From an uncultured Opitutales bacterium (lineage in GTDB: Bacteria; Verrucomicrobiota; Verrucomicrobiia; Opitutales; Intestinicryptomonadaceae), in contig CALXNZ010000022.1 in assembly GCA_944389885.1 (NCBI GenBank), positions 1 to 40,289 of the forward strand: 40,289 bases of DNA, read 5' to 3'. Shown one piece after another: positions 8,536-18,014 of this stretch. Positions within the stretch are counted from its first letter, which is position 1. Each line of letters starts with the position of its first letter. The notes beneath the pieces were generated by a model. It did not search any database. It worked only from the letters and a program-made list of their open reading frames with translations, and was not told the DNA's origin. The position numbers and the translations under genes were made by a program.

Positions 8536-11451
8536 ATGAATATATACAAATACATTCTGGCAGCCGCATATTTATTCTTTTTGTCAATAGATATTTTTGC
8601 AGATCCGATTTTGAAATCAACGGATGCGGGATTTTCAATAAAAGGCAGAAATTACTCCGTATTTCTATCCCCAAACGGCGCCTTAGAATCCCTAAACGTG
8701 TCGGGGAAAGACATAAAAATACGCGCTTTCGAGCCGTGGGAATTAAATGTAAAAAACGGGAGTCCCATAAAATCCTCATCGGCCTCCGCGCGCTCTGAAT
8801 ACGATGGCAAAACTATATCATTCTACTATGACCACAAAGACGCCGACGTAAAACTGACCGTCGAGCCGCAAGACGACTATATCGATTTCAAGGCCTATAT
8901 CACAACGAAAAATATAACAGCAACATCAATAAAGATTCCCTCGAAAGTTGTCTTTGAGCCTAAAGAAATATCCAAAATAAGCTTTATTACCTCCAACCCG
9001 AGAAACATGGGGCTGGAACTCAACGGAAAATTTTTTGAAAAACGCGATCCAGCCGGAATAAATTTTTCTTTTGTAAAATCGGAATCAAACAGCGGAGAAG
9101 CCGTAGCTACATTATTCGGGCGCGACATAGTCGCGGCAAAAAGCGGAACGGCGTCTTTGCGCGCCGGGCGCGACGCAGAAGAATGGCTGGGAAAAGACGC
9201 AGTAAATATCATATCGGGAATAAAGGCCAACATATCCAGGCCCTTTAAGAATTCGGACATTTCTATTATAGAAACAGAAAACGGAATATTTTTCGGCGGC
9301 TCAAAACTCGGAGGCAAAGGAGCGATTTTTAGGCTTGGCGGATACCGCAAAGATATCGACTCCTTGGGAAAATTATTTTCGGCAATATACAAGAAAGCTA
9401 AATCGGAAAACGCCGGCACAAAAAGGACAAAAGTAGGCGTGATAACGTTTCTTTGCGACACTTACAACTCATCAAATTTTGCCGGAGCGATGCGGAAGCA
9501 TTTTCCTGAAAACGAATTTTTCAATATATTTACCATAAAAGATATGCTGAGGGCAATGGAGTCCGATACAACTCTAATGATAATAAATCCATTTGAGGAA
9601 TTGTGCCCAACTCCTGCCGGCAAGAGCCTCACCGAATTTGTAAACACTGACGTAAGAAAGTTTGTTAAAGAAGGGGGATACTGGATGGAATCCGGAGGAT
9701 ATCCGTTTTTCTATACGCTGCGTCCAATAGAATACCTAAGCGCGCTTTCCGACTGGGTTGCGGATTTTTCTCATTTTGAATTCGATACTTCAAAATTTGC
9801 GGTTTACTCAGTTCAGCCCGCAATTCCGGAAAACTTTGGAGGGAAAAATCCCCTCATGCCGATTTTCACGGGCTTTAAAGGGAGCGATGAAGGCGCGGTT
9901 GTAGGAAGGATATTTCCCATGAGAATTCAAAGTTCCCAAACTTTAGAAACCCCCACCACGCGAATACTATTCGGCAAAAATCTTGTGCGCTCGGCAAAAT
10001 CATTTTCGGGCGACAACAAAATACTTAAAAAGCTTAATGATAAGGGCGACGCCGCATTTTTAAAGAAGTTTAAGGAGTATCCTATAATAAGGATTGAAGC
10101 GCTTAACATATCAATGACAAAAGACGTCGCCGAAAAAGTTCCGCATCCGTCGATAATACACATATTCACATATATGCGGGGAAATTTCGACAGGCAATAC
10201 CCGGACCACTTTCCGCCGCGTCCCTCATACGCCACTCCAGAATCGTTGAGAGAATTTATAGATTTTGTGCATTCTAAAGGCAGCTTATTTATGCCGTATA
10301 TGAACAACACATGGTGGTGCGACAATCCCAAAGGCCCCACGTTTGAGAAGCATAAGGAGGCTCCTCTTTTAAAGGACGAATACGGCAAGCCGCACAAGGA
10401 AGTTTACGGTCCTAATATGGGCTATACCGCCTGCATGTGGCATCCGGAAGTTCTGGCGATAAACTCGAAACTAATCACGCAGTTCACCGACGAATATCCA
10501 TCAGATATAGTTTTCCAAGACCAGACGGGAAGCCGCTCGGCTGCCGTAGATTTCAATCCTGCAAGCCCCACGATAAACTCGTATATGGAAGGTCTCGTCA
10601 TGAGCACCTATCTGGACGCGAAGCGCAAGCCTCTATCGACAGAAGACGGAAACTCTTTTATATCGGATTGCGAATTGCAATTTTGCGGAATGTCGTTCGG
10701 CATAATGGAGCCAAAGACGCAACACAAAGACTCGCACCTTGTTTGGGAGATGTGGCCCAAAGAATGTGTTTCACTTTCAAATGTAGTTGGCGCTATTTTC
10801 CATGACAAACTTTCAATATGCCAACACAATCTCGGAGGCACAATACATTGCCCGCAAAGGCTGGCTATAAATTTAGCATACGGCATGCACATGATTGTGG
10901 AGGTTAACGAATACAACCGCTCGCAATTTTGTCCGGAATTTCTCGAGTGGGTAAAATGGATAGACGCCATTCAAAAAGAGGTGGCGTCAAGATACATGGG
11001 CGAAGAAATGAGGAAGTTTAAATGGGAATGGAACAACCCTGAATCCTCAGGCACAGACGCTGTATGCCGCGCCCAGTACGAACTTGTAAAAATAGTATCA
11101 AATATTTCCGACAACCCGTTAGTTGACGGAGAATTTGAAATTGCCCCAAATTCTTTTGTTGTGAGGGCGCCCGACCTCCTTGCGGCGTGCATATCCGGAT
11201 ATGGGGGCAAGAAAACGGACGGAGTGTCATCGTTTATCATTACAGACAAGAATCTCTATGTATTCGGAATCGGCGGCGGCAAAGTGACAGTGCCGGCGGG
11301 AAACCTAAAAGGCGACATATCCCTTTTGTTAAACGGCCAGAAAATAACGCCGGAAATAAAAGACAACGCCCTAATATTTGCCCTTCCGGAAACAAAAGAA
11401 ACTTATCCTATGTTCTGGAAATTTGAGATTGCAGGGCAAGATTCCAAATAG
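8536..11451 (+). CDS. Large secreted TIM-barrel-like protein, putative glycoside hydrolase (DUF6259-like)
   Basis: The 971-residue product has an N-terminal signal peptide (about residues 1-22, ending SIDIFA). A beta-sandwich-like N-terminal region (to about residue 300) is followed by a long domain with features of a retaining-glycosidase-type barrel: FMPYMNNTWWCDNP, DIVFQDQTGSRSA with an acidic residue at a strand end, and LVWEMWPKEC. The C-terminus is again beta-rich. The layout resembles secreted Verrucomicrobiota and Planctomycetes proteins annotated with DUF6259 and related to alpha-galactosidase-like barrels. That link is from memory and tentative, and the substrate is unknown. It converges on a decayed glycosidase gene. 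Confidence 0.65.
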   Translation: MNIYKYILAAAYLFFLSIDIFADPILKSTDAGFSIKGRNYSVFLSPNGALESLNVSGKDIKIRAFEPWELNVKNGSPIKSSSASARSEYDGKTISFYYDHKDADVKLTVEPQDDYIDFKAYITTKNITATSIKIPSKVVFEPKEISKISFITSNPRNMGLELNGKFFEKRDPAGINFSFVKSESNSGEAVATLFGRDIVAAKSGTASLRAGRDAEEWLGKDAVNIISGIKANISRPFKNSDISIIETENGIFFGGSKLGGKGAIFRLGGYRKDIDSLGKLFSAIYKKAKSENAGTKRTKVGVITFLCDTYNSSNFAGAMRKHFPENEFFNIFTIKDMLRAMESDTTLMIINPFEELCPTPAGKSLTEFVNTDVRKFVKEGGYWMESGGYPFFYTLRPIEYLSALSDWVADFSHFEFDTSKFAVYSVQPAIPENFGGKNPLMPIFTGFKGSDEGAVVGRIFPMRIQSSQTLETPTTRILFGKNLVRSAKSFSGDNKILKKLNDKGDAAFLKKFKEYPIIRIEALNISMTKDVAEKVPHPSIIHIFTYMRGNFDRQYPDHFPPRPSYATPESLREFIDFVHSKGSLFMPYMNNTWWCDNPKGPTFEKHKEAPLLKDEYGKPHKEVYGPNMGYTACMWHPEVLAINSKLITQFTDEYPSDIVFQDQTGSRSAAVDFNPASPTINSYMEGLVMSTYLDAKRKPLSTEDGNSFISDCELQFCGMSFGIMEPKTQHKDSHLVWEMWPKECVSLSNVVGAIFHDKLSICQHNLGGTIHCPQRLAINLAYGMHMIVEVNEYNRSQFCPEFLEWVKWIDAIQKEVASRYMGEEMRKFKWEWNNPESSGTDAVCRAQYELVKIVSNISDNPLVDGEFEIAPNSFVVRAPDLLAACISGYGGKKTDGVSSFIITDKNLYVFGIGGGKVTVPAGNLKGDISLLLNGQKITPEIKDNALIFALPETKETYPMFWKFEIAGQDSK

Positions 11452-11465
11452 GCCTATGCGATACC

Positions 11466-12645
11466 TCACAAGAATCTGAATGTTTTCATATCCGCCTCAT
11501 AATGCGGAGTCCCATTCCTGAACGACTCCTTTAAACGCACTATTGCCGTTCTGCGCGGCGACACTTTATCATCGGAATTATGAGTGTGGAATACATACCA
11601 CATATTTCCGTCCCTATCGAAAAATATGTCGCCGTGCCCCGAACCGTTATGGCCGGTTATATCCCTTCTTATTATGGCCTTGGTCCACGGCCCTATTGGA
11701 GTGTCTGATACTGCGTACCCGACAGCGTAGTCCCCGCTTCTAAAGTCGTTAGCCGAATAAAACAATACATATTTTCCATTCCTCTTTATGAGAGTAGGGC
11801 CTTCCGCGGTGGGAAATTCCCTTTTATCTATGTTCTCCCAGGGCTCATCGGCTTTTACACATTCCCTGATGCTCCCTTCCTTAAATGAAGCAAAAGACTT
11901 ATCGAGTTCGGCTACATATATTCTTGAATCTTTACTTCAACCCTAACCGGATTCCCCGCAAATTCCGACAAATCGTAAGACATTACCCACTGCGGATTAT
12001 CGGCATCTATTCTCACTTTGATTGCCGCACAAGCTTGGGCGCATCAGGATTAGATAGCTCAAATATTTTCACTTCTCTTTCCGGAGCGAGATTATTGACA
12101 GGAAAGTGCACAAATTTATTCGACCTTTCAAACACCGCTCCGTCGGGAATGCAGGGTATGTCCGGAAAATCTGTAAAGCGTATATCGTCTATATTTATAT
12201 GGCCCCAGGGCCCGGAATCGTCATCTACAATCTCAATGAAGGCGATCTCGCCAACATTCTTTGAAACATCTATGCACTTAGACTATAACCGTTCGCTATT
12301 ATTTCCGGTGATACGGCCAAGTTCGGTTCCATTGCTCGACACAATTCTCAAATACAAGCGCTGTGGCTTCATGCCGCCTCCCGCCAAAACCCTCATATAT
12401 TTGCGCTCTATTTTGAACGGGGCGCTCACGAGCCTACCGCGCGGTACGTCGCCTCCATAAAACGAATTAACAAGCCCGCGCCCCAAAAATCCCGATACTT
12501 CATGCTGCCCTTTAAAAGTCCCGAGCGCGGGATTTTTCCCAAAAGCGTCGCCCTCCGGACAGCATTTAACATCCTCCCCAAACCGGCGATCTTACGCCCA
12601 GTTCAAATTCCTTCTTACTTTTACCTATTAAATATTCCTGCGCGA
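11466..12645 (-). pseudogene. Decayed GH32-like/GH43-like glycosidase gene
   Basis: Several short minus-strand pieces in different frames together read as one glycoside hydrolase. From upstream to downstream they are: EYLIGKSKKEFELGVRS; a second frame from DRRFG through NPALGTFKGQHEVSGFLGRG and GLVNSFYGGD to NNSERL; an in-frame TAG near 12283 where a Trp codon is expected; DDDSGPWGHINIDDIRF; a frameshift near 12024; NPQWVMSYDLSEFAGNPVRV; another shift near 11920; and a GH43-style C-terminus with TAEGPTLIKRNGKYVLFYSA and GHNGSGHGDIFFD. The first half of the GH43 propeller seems to be missing, so an internal deletion is likely. The gene is clearly non-functional as read. Confidence 0.75.
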
Positions 12646-12682
12646 AAATGTCAATTACCTTAAGTAATCGCGCAGACAAAAA

Positions 12683-13174
12683 TCAATTATCAGGACTCCA
12701 TTTAGTCAGTCGTGGAATCCAACGGGGCACATTTTTTTTATATTCCAGATATTCTCGTCCAAAGCGTTTTTCCAGACCCTTTTCCTCGGAAAGCATAAAA
12801 TATATCGTATTGACTAACAAAAATGCCGCAAACCAGCCAAATAAACACCAAGAACCAAATATCAGCGACTCGCCGAGTATCATCATCAAAACTCCTGACA
12901 ACATCGGATTTCGCACATATCCATACGGGCCTTGCACGACCAGCTTTTTTGTGGGATTCCACGGAGCCAAAGTGCCCTTCCCTATTTTTGCGAAGAGGCG
13001 CATTGTCCAAATTGCCAAGGCCAATCCAATAAAAAATATAAAAAATCCGCATATTCCGCAAAAAATATCCGGCAGAGCAAAAGCTTCGCCTGAAAAGATA
13101 AAAAGAATTGCGGGTATGGTGACCGTGGCATTGAAAGGCAATGCCAATATCGCTTTTATCCAGGACGATTTCAT
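12683..13174 (-). CDS. Isoprenylcysteine carboxyl methyltransferase-family (PEMT/ICMT-like) membrane protein
   Basis: The 163-residue integral membrane protein has four to five predicted helices and the C-terminal signature of the ICMT/phospholipid methyltransferase group: GPYGYVRNPMLSG (residues 82-94), then the acidic EEKGLEKRFGREYLEYKK (130-147) and VPRWIPR. Enzymes of this group use AdoMet to methylate lipids or membrane-bound acceptors; bacterial members mostly lack assigned substrates. ATG at 13174 gives a hydrophobic start after MKSSWIK. It lies between the decayed glycosidase and the feo terminator on the same strand, so it is probably transcribed on its own. Confidence 0.8.
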   Translation of the reverse strand: MKSSWIKAILALPFNATVTIPAILFIFSGEAFALPDIFCGICGFFIFFIGLALAIWTMRLFAKIGKGTLAPWNPTKKLVVQGPYGYVRNPMLSGVLMMILGESLIFGSWCLFGWFAAFLLVNTIYFMLSEEKGLEKRFGREYLEYKKNVPRWIPRLTKWSPDN

Positions 13175-13292
13175 TTGCTGATTTAATAAAAAATAAAAAG
13201 CGCATTGCGAGCTTAAACTGCGGCGATAGAAAAACCATTTCCATAACGATTATTTGAAGTTATTGCAGCTTTGGGATATATCCATAAAAGAA

Positions 13293-13332
13293 GCGGCTCC
13301 GCAAAGCCATGGGTACAACCATGCGGAGCCGC
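13293..13332 (-). terminator. Terminator of the porin-feo operon
   Basis: An 11-base perfect GC-rich stem (GCGGCTCCGCA at 13293-13303, TGCGGAGCCGC at 13322-13332) with an 18-base loop. Read leftward it is followed by TTCTTTTATGG. It lies 43 bases past the last gene of the leftward feo operon. Confidence 0.75.
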
Positions 13333-13375
13333 GTTATGGCAAACCAACCACTACACTATGCTTAACACAAAAACA

Positions 13376-13570
13376 TTATGCCTTTGGAAGCTCCCAATGG
13401 CGCGGTTTAGAAGCTCCGCACGAGCAACATGAGCAAGTTCCCCCGCAAGTCCTGCGGCCGTCGCATTCACATTCTTCGCGCCCCGCAAATCTCCTTAATT
13501 TTCTCTTGGCAAAAAATATTATGCCAAGCGCAAATGCGAGGCCCAAGACAACAGTTATTACAGTTTCCAT
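13376..13570 (-). CDS. FeoB-associated Cys-rich membrane protein
   Basis: A small protein of about 64 residues directly after feoB. One N-terminal membrane helix (METVITVVLGLAFALGIIFF) is followed by a basic segment and a cysteine-rich tail (CECDGRRTCGGTCSCCSC). This matches the FeoB-associated Cys-rich membrane protein family, often the third component of Feo iron(II) uptake and possibly a functional counterpart of FeoC. I chose ATG at 13570 because an AAGGA element lies 10 bases upstream; the in-frame ATG at 13579 would leave only one base of spacing. The gene is followed by the operon terminator. Confidence 0.85.
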   Translation of the reverse strand: METVITVVLGLAFALGIIFFAKRKLRRFAGREECECDGRRTCGGTCSCCSCGASKPRHWELPKA

Positions 13571-13583
13571 ATTATACATTTCC

Positions 13584-15890
13584 TTACATTGGCATTTTTG
13601 TTCCTATTTGAAATATAACTCCCGCCTGATAGACCACAAAAGTTATGATGTAGGCTATCGCAAAAAGCATTACCGCCTCTCCCAAGGGAGCCAGCCATGA
13701 ATTTAGTTCGCGTTTTATTATTGCTAAAGTCGCCAGGCACGGAACGGACAATAAGCAAAATATCATTATGCAAAATCCCTGCAGCGGCGTATAATTCTTA
13801 GCCAACTGTTCCCGCAGAGATTCGCTTTCTTCGTCGGCTTCGCCTTCGGCGTAAAGGATTCCAAGCTGGGATACGAATACCTCCTTTGCCGCAAGCGCCC
13901 CTATGCTTGCAGTGGTGAGTTTCCAATCAAAACCTATTGGTTTAAATATAGGCTCAAAAAACTTACCCACGCGGCCGGAAATCGTATATTCCAAAACTTC
14001 CGCGCTCTTTTCATTCTCCAATAAAGTCAGGGATTCGTTTGCCGAGACAATAGAATCGATAATATCGCGCTGGGCTTTGTCCATTTTCCTTTCCGACAAC
14101 GATTCAACCAATTCCGCCGATATAGAGCCTTCTGATTTTACAAGTTCCGCTTCCTCCGCGGACATCATGCCGCCACCCTTTAAAATCGCGATTTGCTCAT
14201 CGCCAATTTCCGATTTCTTAGATGCGGCCTGCATCAGCGCGGAATAGTCTTTTGAAAACTCCGTTTTTTCCGGCAAAGTATTGCACAAGAAGAGTATTAT
14301 TGAAGTCGCCAAGATAATAGTTCCGGCTTTGTGGAGATATACCTTGCCTTTGTCCCACATATGCAGAAACAAACTGCGCAATGTAGGCATTCGGTAGGGA
14401 GGAAGCTCCATAAGGTAAACCTCACCTTCTCCCTTAAACAATGTACCCTTGAGGACACGGGCGGCCAAAAGGGCAACCGCAATTCCTATCAAATATATTA
14501 TCCACATCATCAGGGCTTGATACTCTTGCACAAAAAATGCCGGTATTATCAAAGCATAGATTGGCAGCCGCGCCCCGCAACTCATCAGCGGCAATATCAT
14601 GATAGTGGTTTTTCTATCGCGTTCGGACTCAATTCCGCGCGTTGCCATAATAGCCGGAACGCTGCAGCCAAACCCTAAAATCAACGGGACAAAAGACTTC
14701 CCCTGCAGCCCAAACCTTCGCATTATACCGTCCATTACAAATGCCGCCCTTGCCATATACCCGCTTTCTTCAAGAAGCGTAAGCGCAAAAAACATGAATA
14801 AAATATTCGGCAAAAATACTATTACTCCGCCCACGCCCCCAATGACTCCGTCGGTTATTAGAGATTTCAAATACTGAAGATTTTCATCGCCCCACATGAG
14901 ATTCACCAGCTCCGAAATTCTTCCAAAAAAATCTTCAATCCAACCCATGAGCGGATCGGCACATGTAAATGTAAACCAAAATGTCGCGTACATCACAGCG
15001 AGAAAAATCGGCAACCCCAAAAACTTATTTGTCATTACCGTATCTATCGTGTCGGAGATTTCCCTGCGCTTTTCCCCTCCCATTTTTATGGAATCTCTGC
15101 AGGCCCCGGAAAGCATAGCATAACGGCAATCTGCCATAAAAGTGGTTGTATCGTCGATAGCGTGTATATCCGACAAATGCTTAATCTGCCCGCATGCCTC
15201 CTTCCAAGCGCCCTGAAATTCAGGAATCTTCATAGTGCACGAATCGCTCTCGAGCAATTTTATGGCAAAGAACCTCGACGGAATATGCGCATAACGCTTT
15301 ATTCCAAGAGCGTCGATTTTCTCGGCAACTGCGGAGATTGAATCGTCTATGTCTTTTCCATAAGAGAGCATTGGAACTCCGTGCCCTTCAAGATTCATTA
15401 AAGCTTTCGAAAGCTTTTCTACGAGCGGTCGCACGCCTTCGGTGCTTCGTCCGACAGTCCGGGCTATGGGCGAGCCAAAATACTTTTCAAGTTTGGGTAT
15501 GTCGAACCTCATGCCTTTTTTCTCGGCGTCGTCGCTCATATTAAATACGAGAAGCATGGGTATGTGAAGTTCCGCCAACTGCGTTGTCAGATAAAGGCTC
15601 CTGCGCGGAATCGACGAGTCTATGACATTCAGTATGAGATCCACACCCGGTTTTGTAAGCTCGTTAAAAGCCACGGTCTCTTCCGGAGAATTTGACGATA
15701 ATGAATAAATGCCTGGCAGATCGACAAGCTCGATTTCCATATCGCCTATGGAAAATATCCCCGATTTGCTCTCAACGGTCACCCCGGGATAATTCCCCAC
15801 ATGCTGGCGCGCTCCTGTAAGCGAATTGAATATAGTTGTCTTTCCGCAATTTGGATTTCCAGCGAGCACTATTTTAAAATGCTTTTTCAT
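13584..15890 (-). CDS. feoB: Ferrous iron transport protein B
   Basis: FeoB is the inner-membrane iron(II) permease with a cytoplasmic G domain. The G motifs are visible: GNPNCGKT (residues 11-18, G1), DLPG (57-60, G3) and NMSD (117-120, G4). The membrane part holds the conserved gate sequences VFLPNILFMFFALTLLEESGYMAR and a FGCSVPAIMATRGIESERDRKTT region, and the C-terminal gate repeat around SIGALAAKEVFVSQLG. Length (768 aa) is normal. The start codon overlaps the feoA stop codon as ATGA, and the Cys-rich partner follows four bases after its stop. Expression is probably iron-regulated through the operator upstream of the porin gene. Confidence 0.97.
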   Translation of the reverse strand: MKKHFKIVLAGNPNCGKTTIFNSLTGARQHVGNYPGVTVESKSGIFSIGDMEIELVDLPGIYSLSSNSPEETVAFNELTKPGVDLILNVIDSSIPRRSLYLTTQLAELHIPMLLVFNMSDDAEKKGMRFDIPKLEKYFGSPIARTVGRSTEGVRPLVEKLSKALMNLEGHGVPMLSYGKDIDDSISAVAEKIDALGIKRYAHIPSRFFAIKLLESDSCTMKIPEFQGAWKEACGQIKHLSDIHAIDDTTTFMADCRYAMLSGACRDSIKMGGEKRREISDTIDTVMTNKFLGLPIFLAVMYATFWFTFTCADPLMGWIEDFFGRISELVNLMWGDENLQYLKSLITDGVIGGVGGVIVFLPNILFMFFALTLLEESGYMARAAFVMDGIMRRFGLQGKSFVPLILGFGCSVPAIMATRGIESERDRKTTIMILPLMSCGARLPIYALIIPAFFVQEYQALMMWIIYLIGIAVALLAARVLKGTLFKGEGEVYLMELPPYRMPTLRSLFLHMWDKGKVYLHKAGTIILATSIILFLCNTLPEKTEFSKDYSALMQAASKKSEIGDEQIAILKGGGMMSAEEAELVKSEGSISAELVESLSERKMDKAQRDIIDSIVSANESLTLLENEKSAEVLEYTISGRVGKFFEPIFKPIGFDWKLTTASIGALAAKEVFVSQLGILYAEGEADEESESLREQLAKNYTPLQGFCIMIFCLLSVPCLATLAIIKRELNSWLAPLGEAVMLFAIAYIITFVVYQAGVIFQIGTKMPM

Positions 15891-16159
15891 TTTTTTCCCT
15901 CTTTAATAATGATACCTTTAGCATCGGAAGAATGCAGAGCCATGCTTGCCTCCATCACCCTTACGCGCAAAAGCCCCCCAAAAGGGGCGTGGGATTCCAT
16001 TATAAGTTCCGTTCCCGGCACGAGTCCGACATCGGCAAACTTTTTCTTGCCGCGGGAATCCGATATTATGCCAACTATAGTTGCCGTTGCTCCAAGCGGC
16101 AGATCTGCAAGGGTGAGCGCCTTTTTTTCGGCGCTCACATTCTTCGTTTTTTTTCCCAT
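15887..16159 (-). CDS. feoA: Ferrous iron transport protein A (FeoA, SH3-like)
   Basis: A 90-residue protein with a FeoA SH3-like domain: LADLPLGATATIVGI, then FADVGLVPGTELIMESHAPFGG and the C-terminal SDAKGIIIKEG. FeoA is a small cytoplasmic partner of FeoB. I start it at ATG 16159 because a strong Shine-Dalgarno sequence (AAGGAGGG) lies just upstream; the frame extends to 16225, but that would overlap the porin C-terminus and lacks such a site. Its stop codon overlaps the feoB start. An N-terminal lysine-rich extension (GKKTKNVSAEKK) precedes the domain. Confidence 0.93.
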   Translation of the reverse strand: MGKKTKNVSAEKKALTLADLPLGATATIVGIISDSRGKKKFADVGLVPGTELIMESHAPFGGLLRVRVMEASMALHSSDAKGIIIKEGKK

Positions 16160-16169
16160 CTTTCCCTCC

Positions 16170-17477
16170 TTAGAAATTGATCTCCACTCTCGCCCCGACA
16201 ACAAAAGCCGTCTGGGTTTCTCCATTTTTATCTACCGTATTAAAATAAGTTTGAAAAGACGGCTGCAGGGCAATAGCCGACGCCAGTTGCGCCCTATAAG
16301 TAATTTCTATCATATTATCCCAACGCTTAAGTCCGTCTGCGGAGCGGGCCCCTGACCCCGTTTCAATAACCGAATACCCTATCGCCGCCACATCGTCCGC
16401 GCGACCTGGAATTGGAGCAAACCAGTTTAGACCGCAATCCGCATACTTTGTGCAAGATGCCATGTTTTCATCGGGGGCCCACGCCGCGCGCACAAATCCT
16501 CCCAACATGGCGTTCCCTTCGCCATCTTTTATGAACTCTTGTTGAAGGCCTATGTAAAATGAATAAAAATTGCGTTCGGTGGAATCCGTGCGGTAATCGT
16601 AAAATCTGCCGCTGTGGTAATTGCCGCCAAACTGGACGCGCCCGGAAAGCTCTCCCAACTCGTAATTATACCCCAACTGATACCATAGGGCGATATTTTG
16701 AAGCTCATAATCAAAACCGTTGTTGCCGGATACGTCCTCTCCGCAATTGCCGTTGTATATGCCGACGATAAAGTCTAAATTATCCCTGTTCCAGAATACC
16801 GTAGCCCCTAAAGTCGCAAGCGAATACTGTGAAAACGCCGTCGCGCCACTTGCAAGAGAATCGCCGGCATTCGCGGGAATCGCCCCAAAGCTCGAATTCA
16901 AGAATACGTCGGAGTAATCCATTCCCATAAAATCTTCGTCGGCGGCAAGCTGCCCCACTCTAAATCCGAATATACCGTATTCCGTTTCAAGCTCGTTCTT
17001 ATAATATATTTCAAAAACGCGCAGCATTTCTCCCGAAAATATATTGCTGGCATCGCTCATAGCCCCTACATATTCGCCGCTAAAATCCCCCGATTGCGTA
17101 TAATAGAACGCGCTAACGCCAAAAGTTCCGCATCCCTTTCCTTTTGCAAGAGCAGAAATGTCCTGTTCAAAGCCTATTGTAAAAAGGCTGTCCCAAACCG
17201 TGCCGGTATCCAATCCCCCGCTAACATTGCTCCATTGTTCCCCGGTCCATACTACCATCGGAGTAAATCCTACACCGAATATATATTTCTCGCAGGCGGG
17301 TAAAATGAACAAACTTTCACGTTCTGTCCAGTCCGCCCTAATCTCATCTCCAGGCGCCTCTCCTAACGGCACTCCGCTTTCCCGCGCGCTGTTTATTGTT
17401 CCTTGCGCAAACGCGCAGGACGCTATTAATGCCACAGCGCAAACAGCGGTTCCTATTGCTCTTCTCATCTCTCTCAT
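16170..17477 (-). CDS. OprB-like outer-membrane porin, first gene of the feo operon
   Basis: A 435-residue outer-membrane beta-barrel protein with a signal peptide (ends near SCAFAQ, residue 25), dense aromatic beta-strands, and a terminal phenylalanine (RVEINF), the usual outer-membrane insertion signal. Segments such as FRVGQLAADEDFMGMDYSDVFLNSSFGA are in the style of the OprB carbohydrate porin family. The gene starts 11 bases before feoA and shares its strand, so it is probably the operon leader. This suggests a role in letting iron(II) or an iron complex cross the outer membrane, but the substrate is not proven. A palindromic operator lies 8-23 bases before ATG 17477. Confidence 0.8.
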   Translation of the reverse strand: MREMRRAIGTAVCAVALIASCAFAQGTINSARESGVPLGEAPGDEIRADWTERESLFILPACEKYIFGVGFTPMVVWTGEQWSNVSGGLDTGTVWDSLFTIGFEQDISALAKGKGCGTFGVSAFYYTQSGDFSGEYVGAMSDASNIFSGEMLRVFEIYYKNELETEYGIFGFRVGQLAADEDFMGMDYSDVFLNSSFGAIPANAGDSLASGATAFSQYSLATLGATVFWNRDNLDFIVGIYNGNCGEDVSGNNGFDYELQNIALWYQLGYNYELGELSGRVQFGGNYHSGRFYDYRTDSTERNFYSFYIGLQQEFIKDGEGNAMLGGFVRAAWAPDENMASCTKYADCGLNWFAPIPGRADDVAAIGYSVIETGSGARSADGLKRWDNMIEITYRAQLASAIALQPSFQTYFNTVDKNGETQTAFVVGARVEINF

Positions 17478-17484
17478 GTTTTTT

Positions 17485-17500
17485 GTTAGTTTAATCTAAC
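17485..17500. promoter_or_regulatory. Putative DtxR-family operator before the porin-feo operon
   Basis: GTTAGTTTAATCTAAC is a palindrome with five-base arms (GTTAG/CTAAC). It fits the pattern GTTA-N8-TAAC shared with two more sites beside the DtxR-family gene. It lies just upstream of the porin start codon. Confidence 0.6.
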
Positions 17501-17602
17501 TTTTTGTTTAAAAATTTTTTGCTCACCCGTTGATAAAATCCCATAATTTCCAGCCATGCCGTGAAAGCGCAGGGGCATTTCCCAACTTTCATAATCAATT
17601 CA

Positions 17603-18001
17603 TCATCTTTTTTTAGCCTCAAAATCCCCCATAAACATAGCCAGCCTAAATGCTATATTACCTCCTATGGCATGTTCCATTCTACATGCCACCTCGTCCG
17701 CTTCACTATTGGGAATGTCGAGAACGCGCGTAAGAAAAAACGACAATAATTTATGCCTGTTCAAAACGCATTCTGCAACTTCCCTGCCTTTAGCTGTAAG
17801 AATTACCGGCCTGTATTTTTCATATATTACATATCCATGTTCTCCCAAACTCGACAGGGCGTCCGAAACAGTGGATTTAGATACGCCATGCGCCTTCGAT
17901 ATGTCTATAAGCCGAACGGGCGCACCGCCTTTGGAAAGAAGCAGTATCGTCTCAAGATAGTCCTCTTTAACCTCGCTCAAATTATCCGCCGTTCTTTTCA
18001 T
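17603..18001 (-). CDS. DtxR/MntR-family metal-dependent transcriptional regulator
   Basis: A 132-residue DNA-binding protein with the N-terminal winged helix of the DtxR family: DYLETILLLSKGGAPVRLIDIS, the recognition helix region GVSKSTVSDALSSLGEHGYV (about residues 39-58), then YRPVILTAKGREVAECVLNRH and the metal-binding dimerisation domain (SFFLTRVLDIPNSEADEVACRMEHAI). It lacks a C-terminal SH3 domain, so it is MntR-like in size. These proteins repress transport genes when Fe(II) or Mn(II) is bound. It lies between the porin-feo operon and a divergent cbiM-type gene, and palindromic sites occur on both sides, which supports autoregulation and control of both neighbours. Confidence 0.93.
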   Translation of the reverse strand: MKRTADNLSEVKEDYLETILLLSKGGAPVRLIDISKAHGVSKSTVSDALSSLGEHGYVIYEKYRPVILTAKGREVAECVLNRHKLLSFFLTRVLDIPNSEADEVACRMEHAIGGNIAFRLAMFMGDFEAKKR

Positions 18002-18014
18002 TTTCGCCGCATAA

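Noticed and set aside
12738-13244. A 168-codon minus-strand frame overlapping the ICMT-like gene
   Set aside because: It is a frame shadow of the gene at 12683-13174, whose product has clear family motifs.
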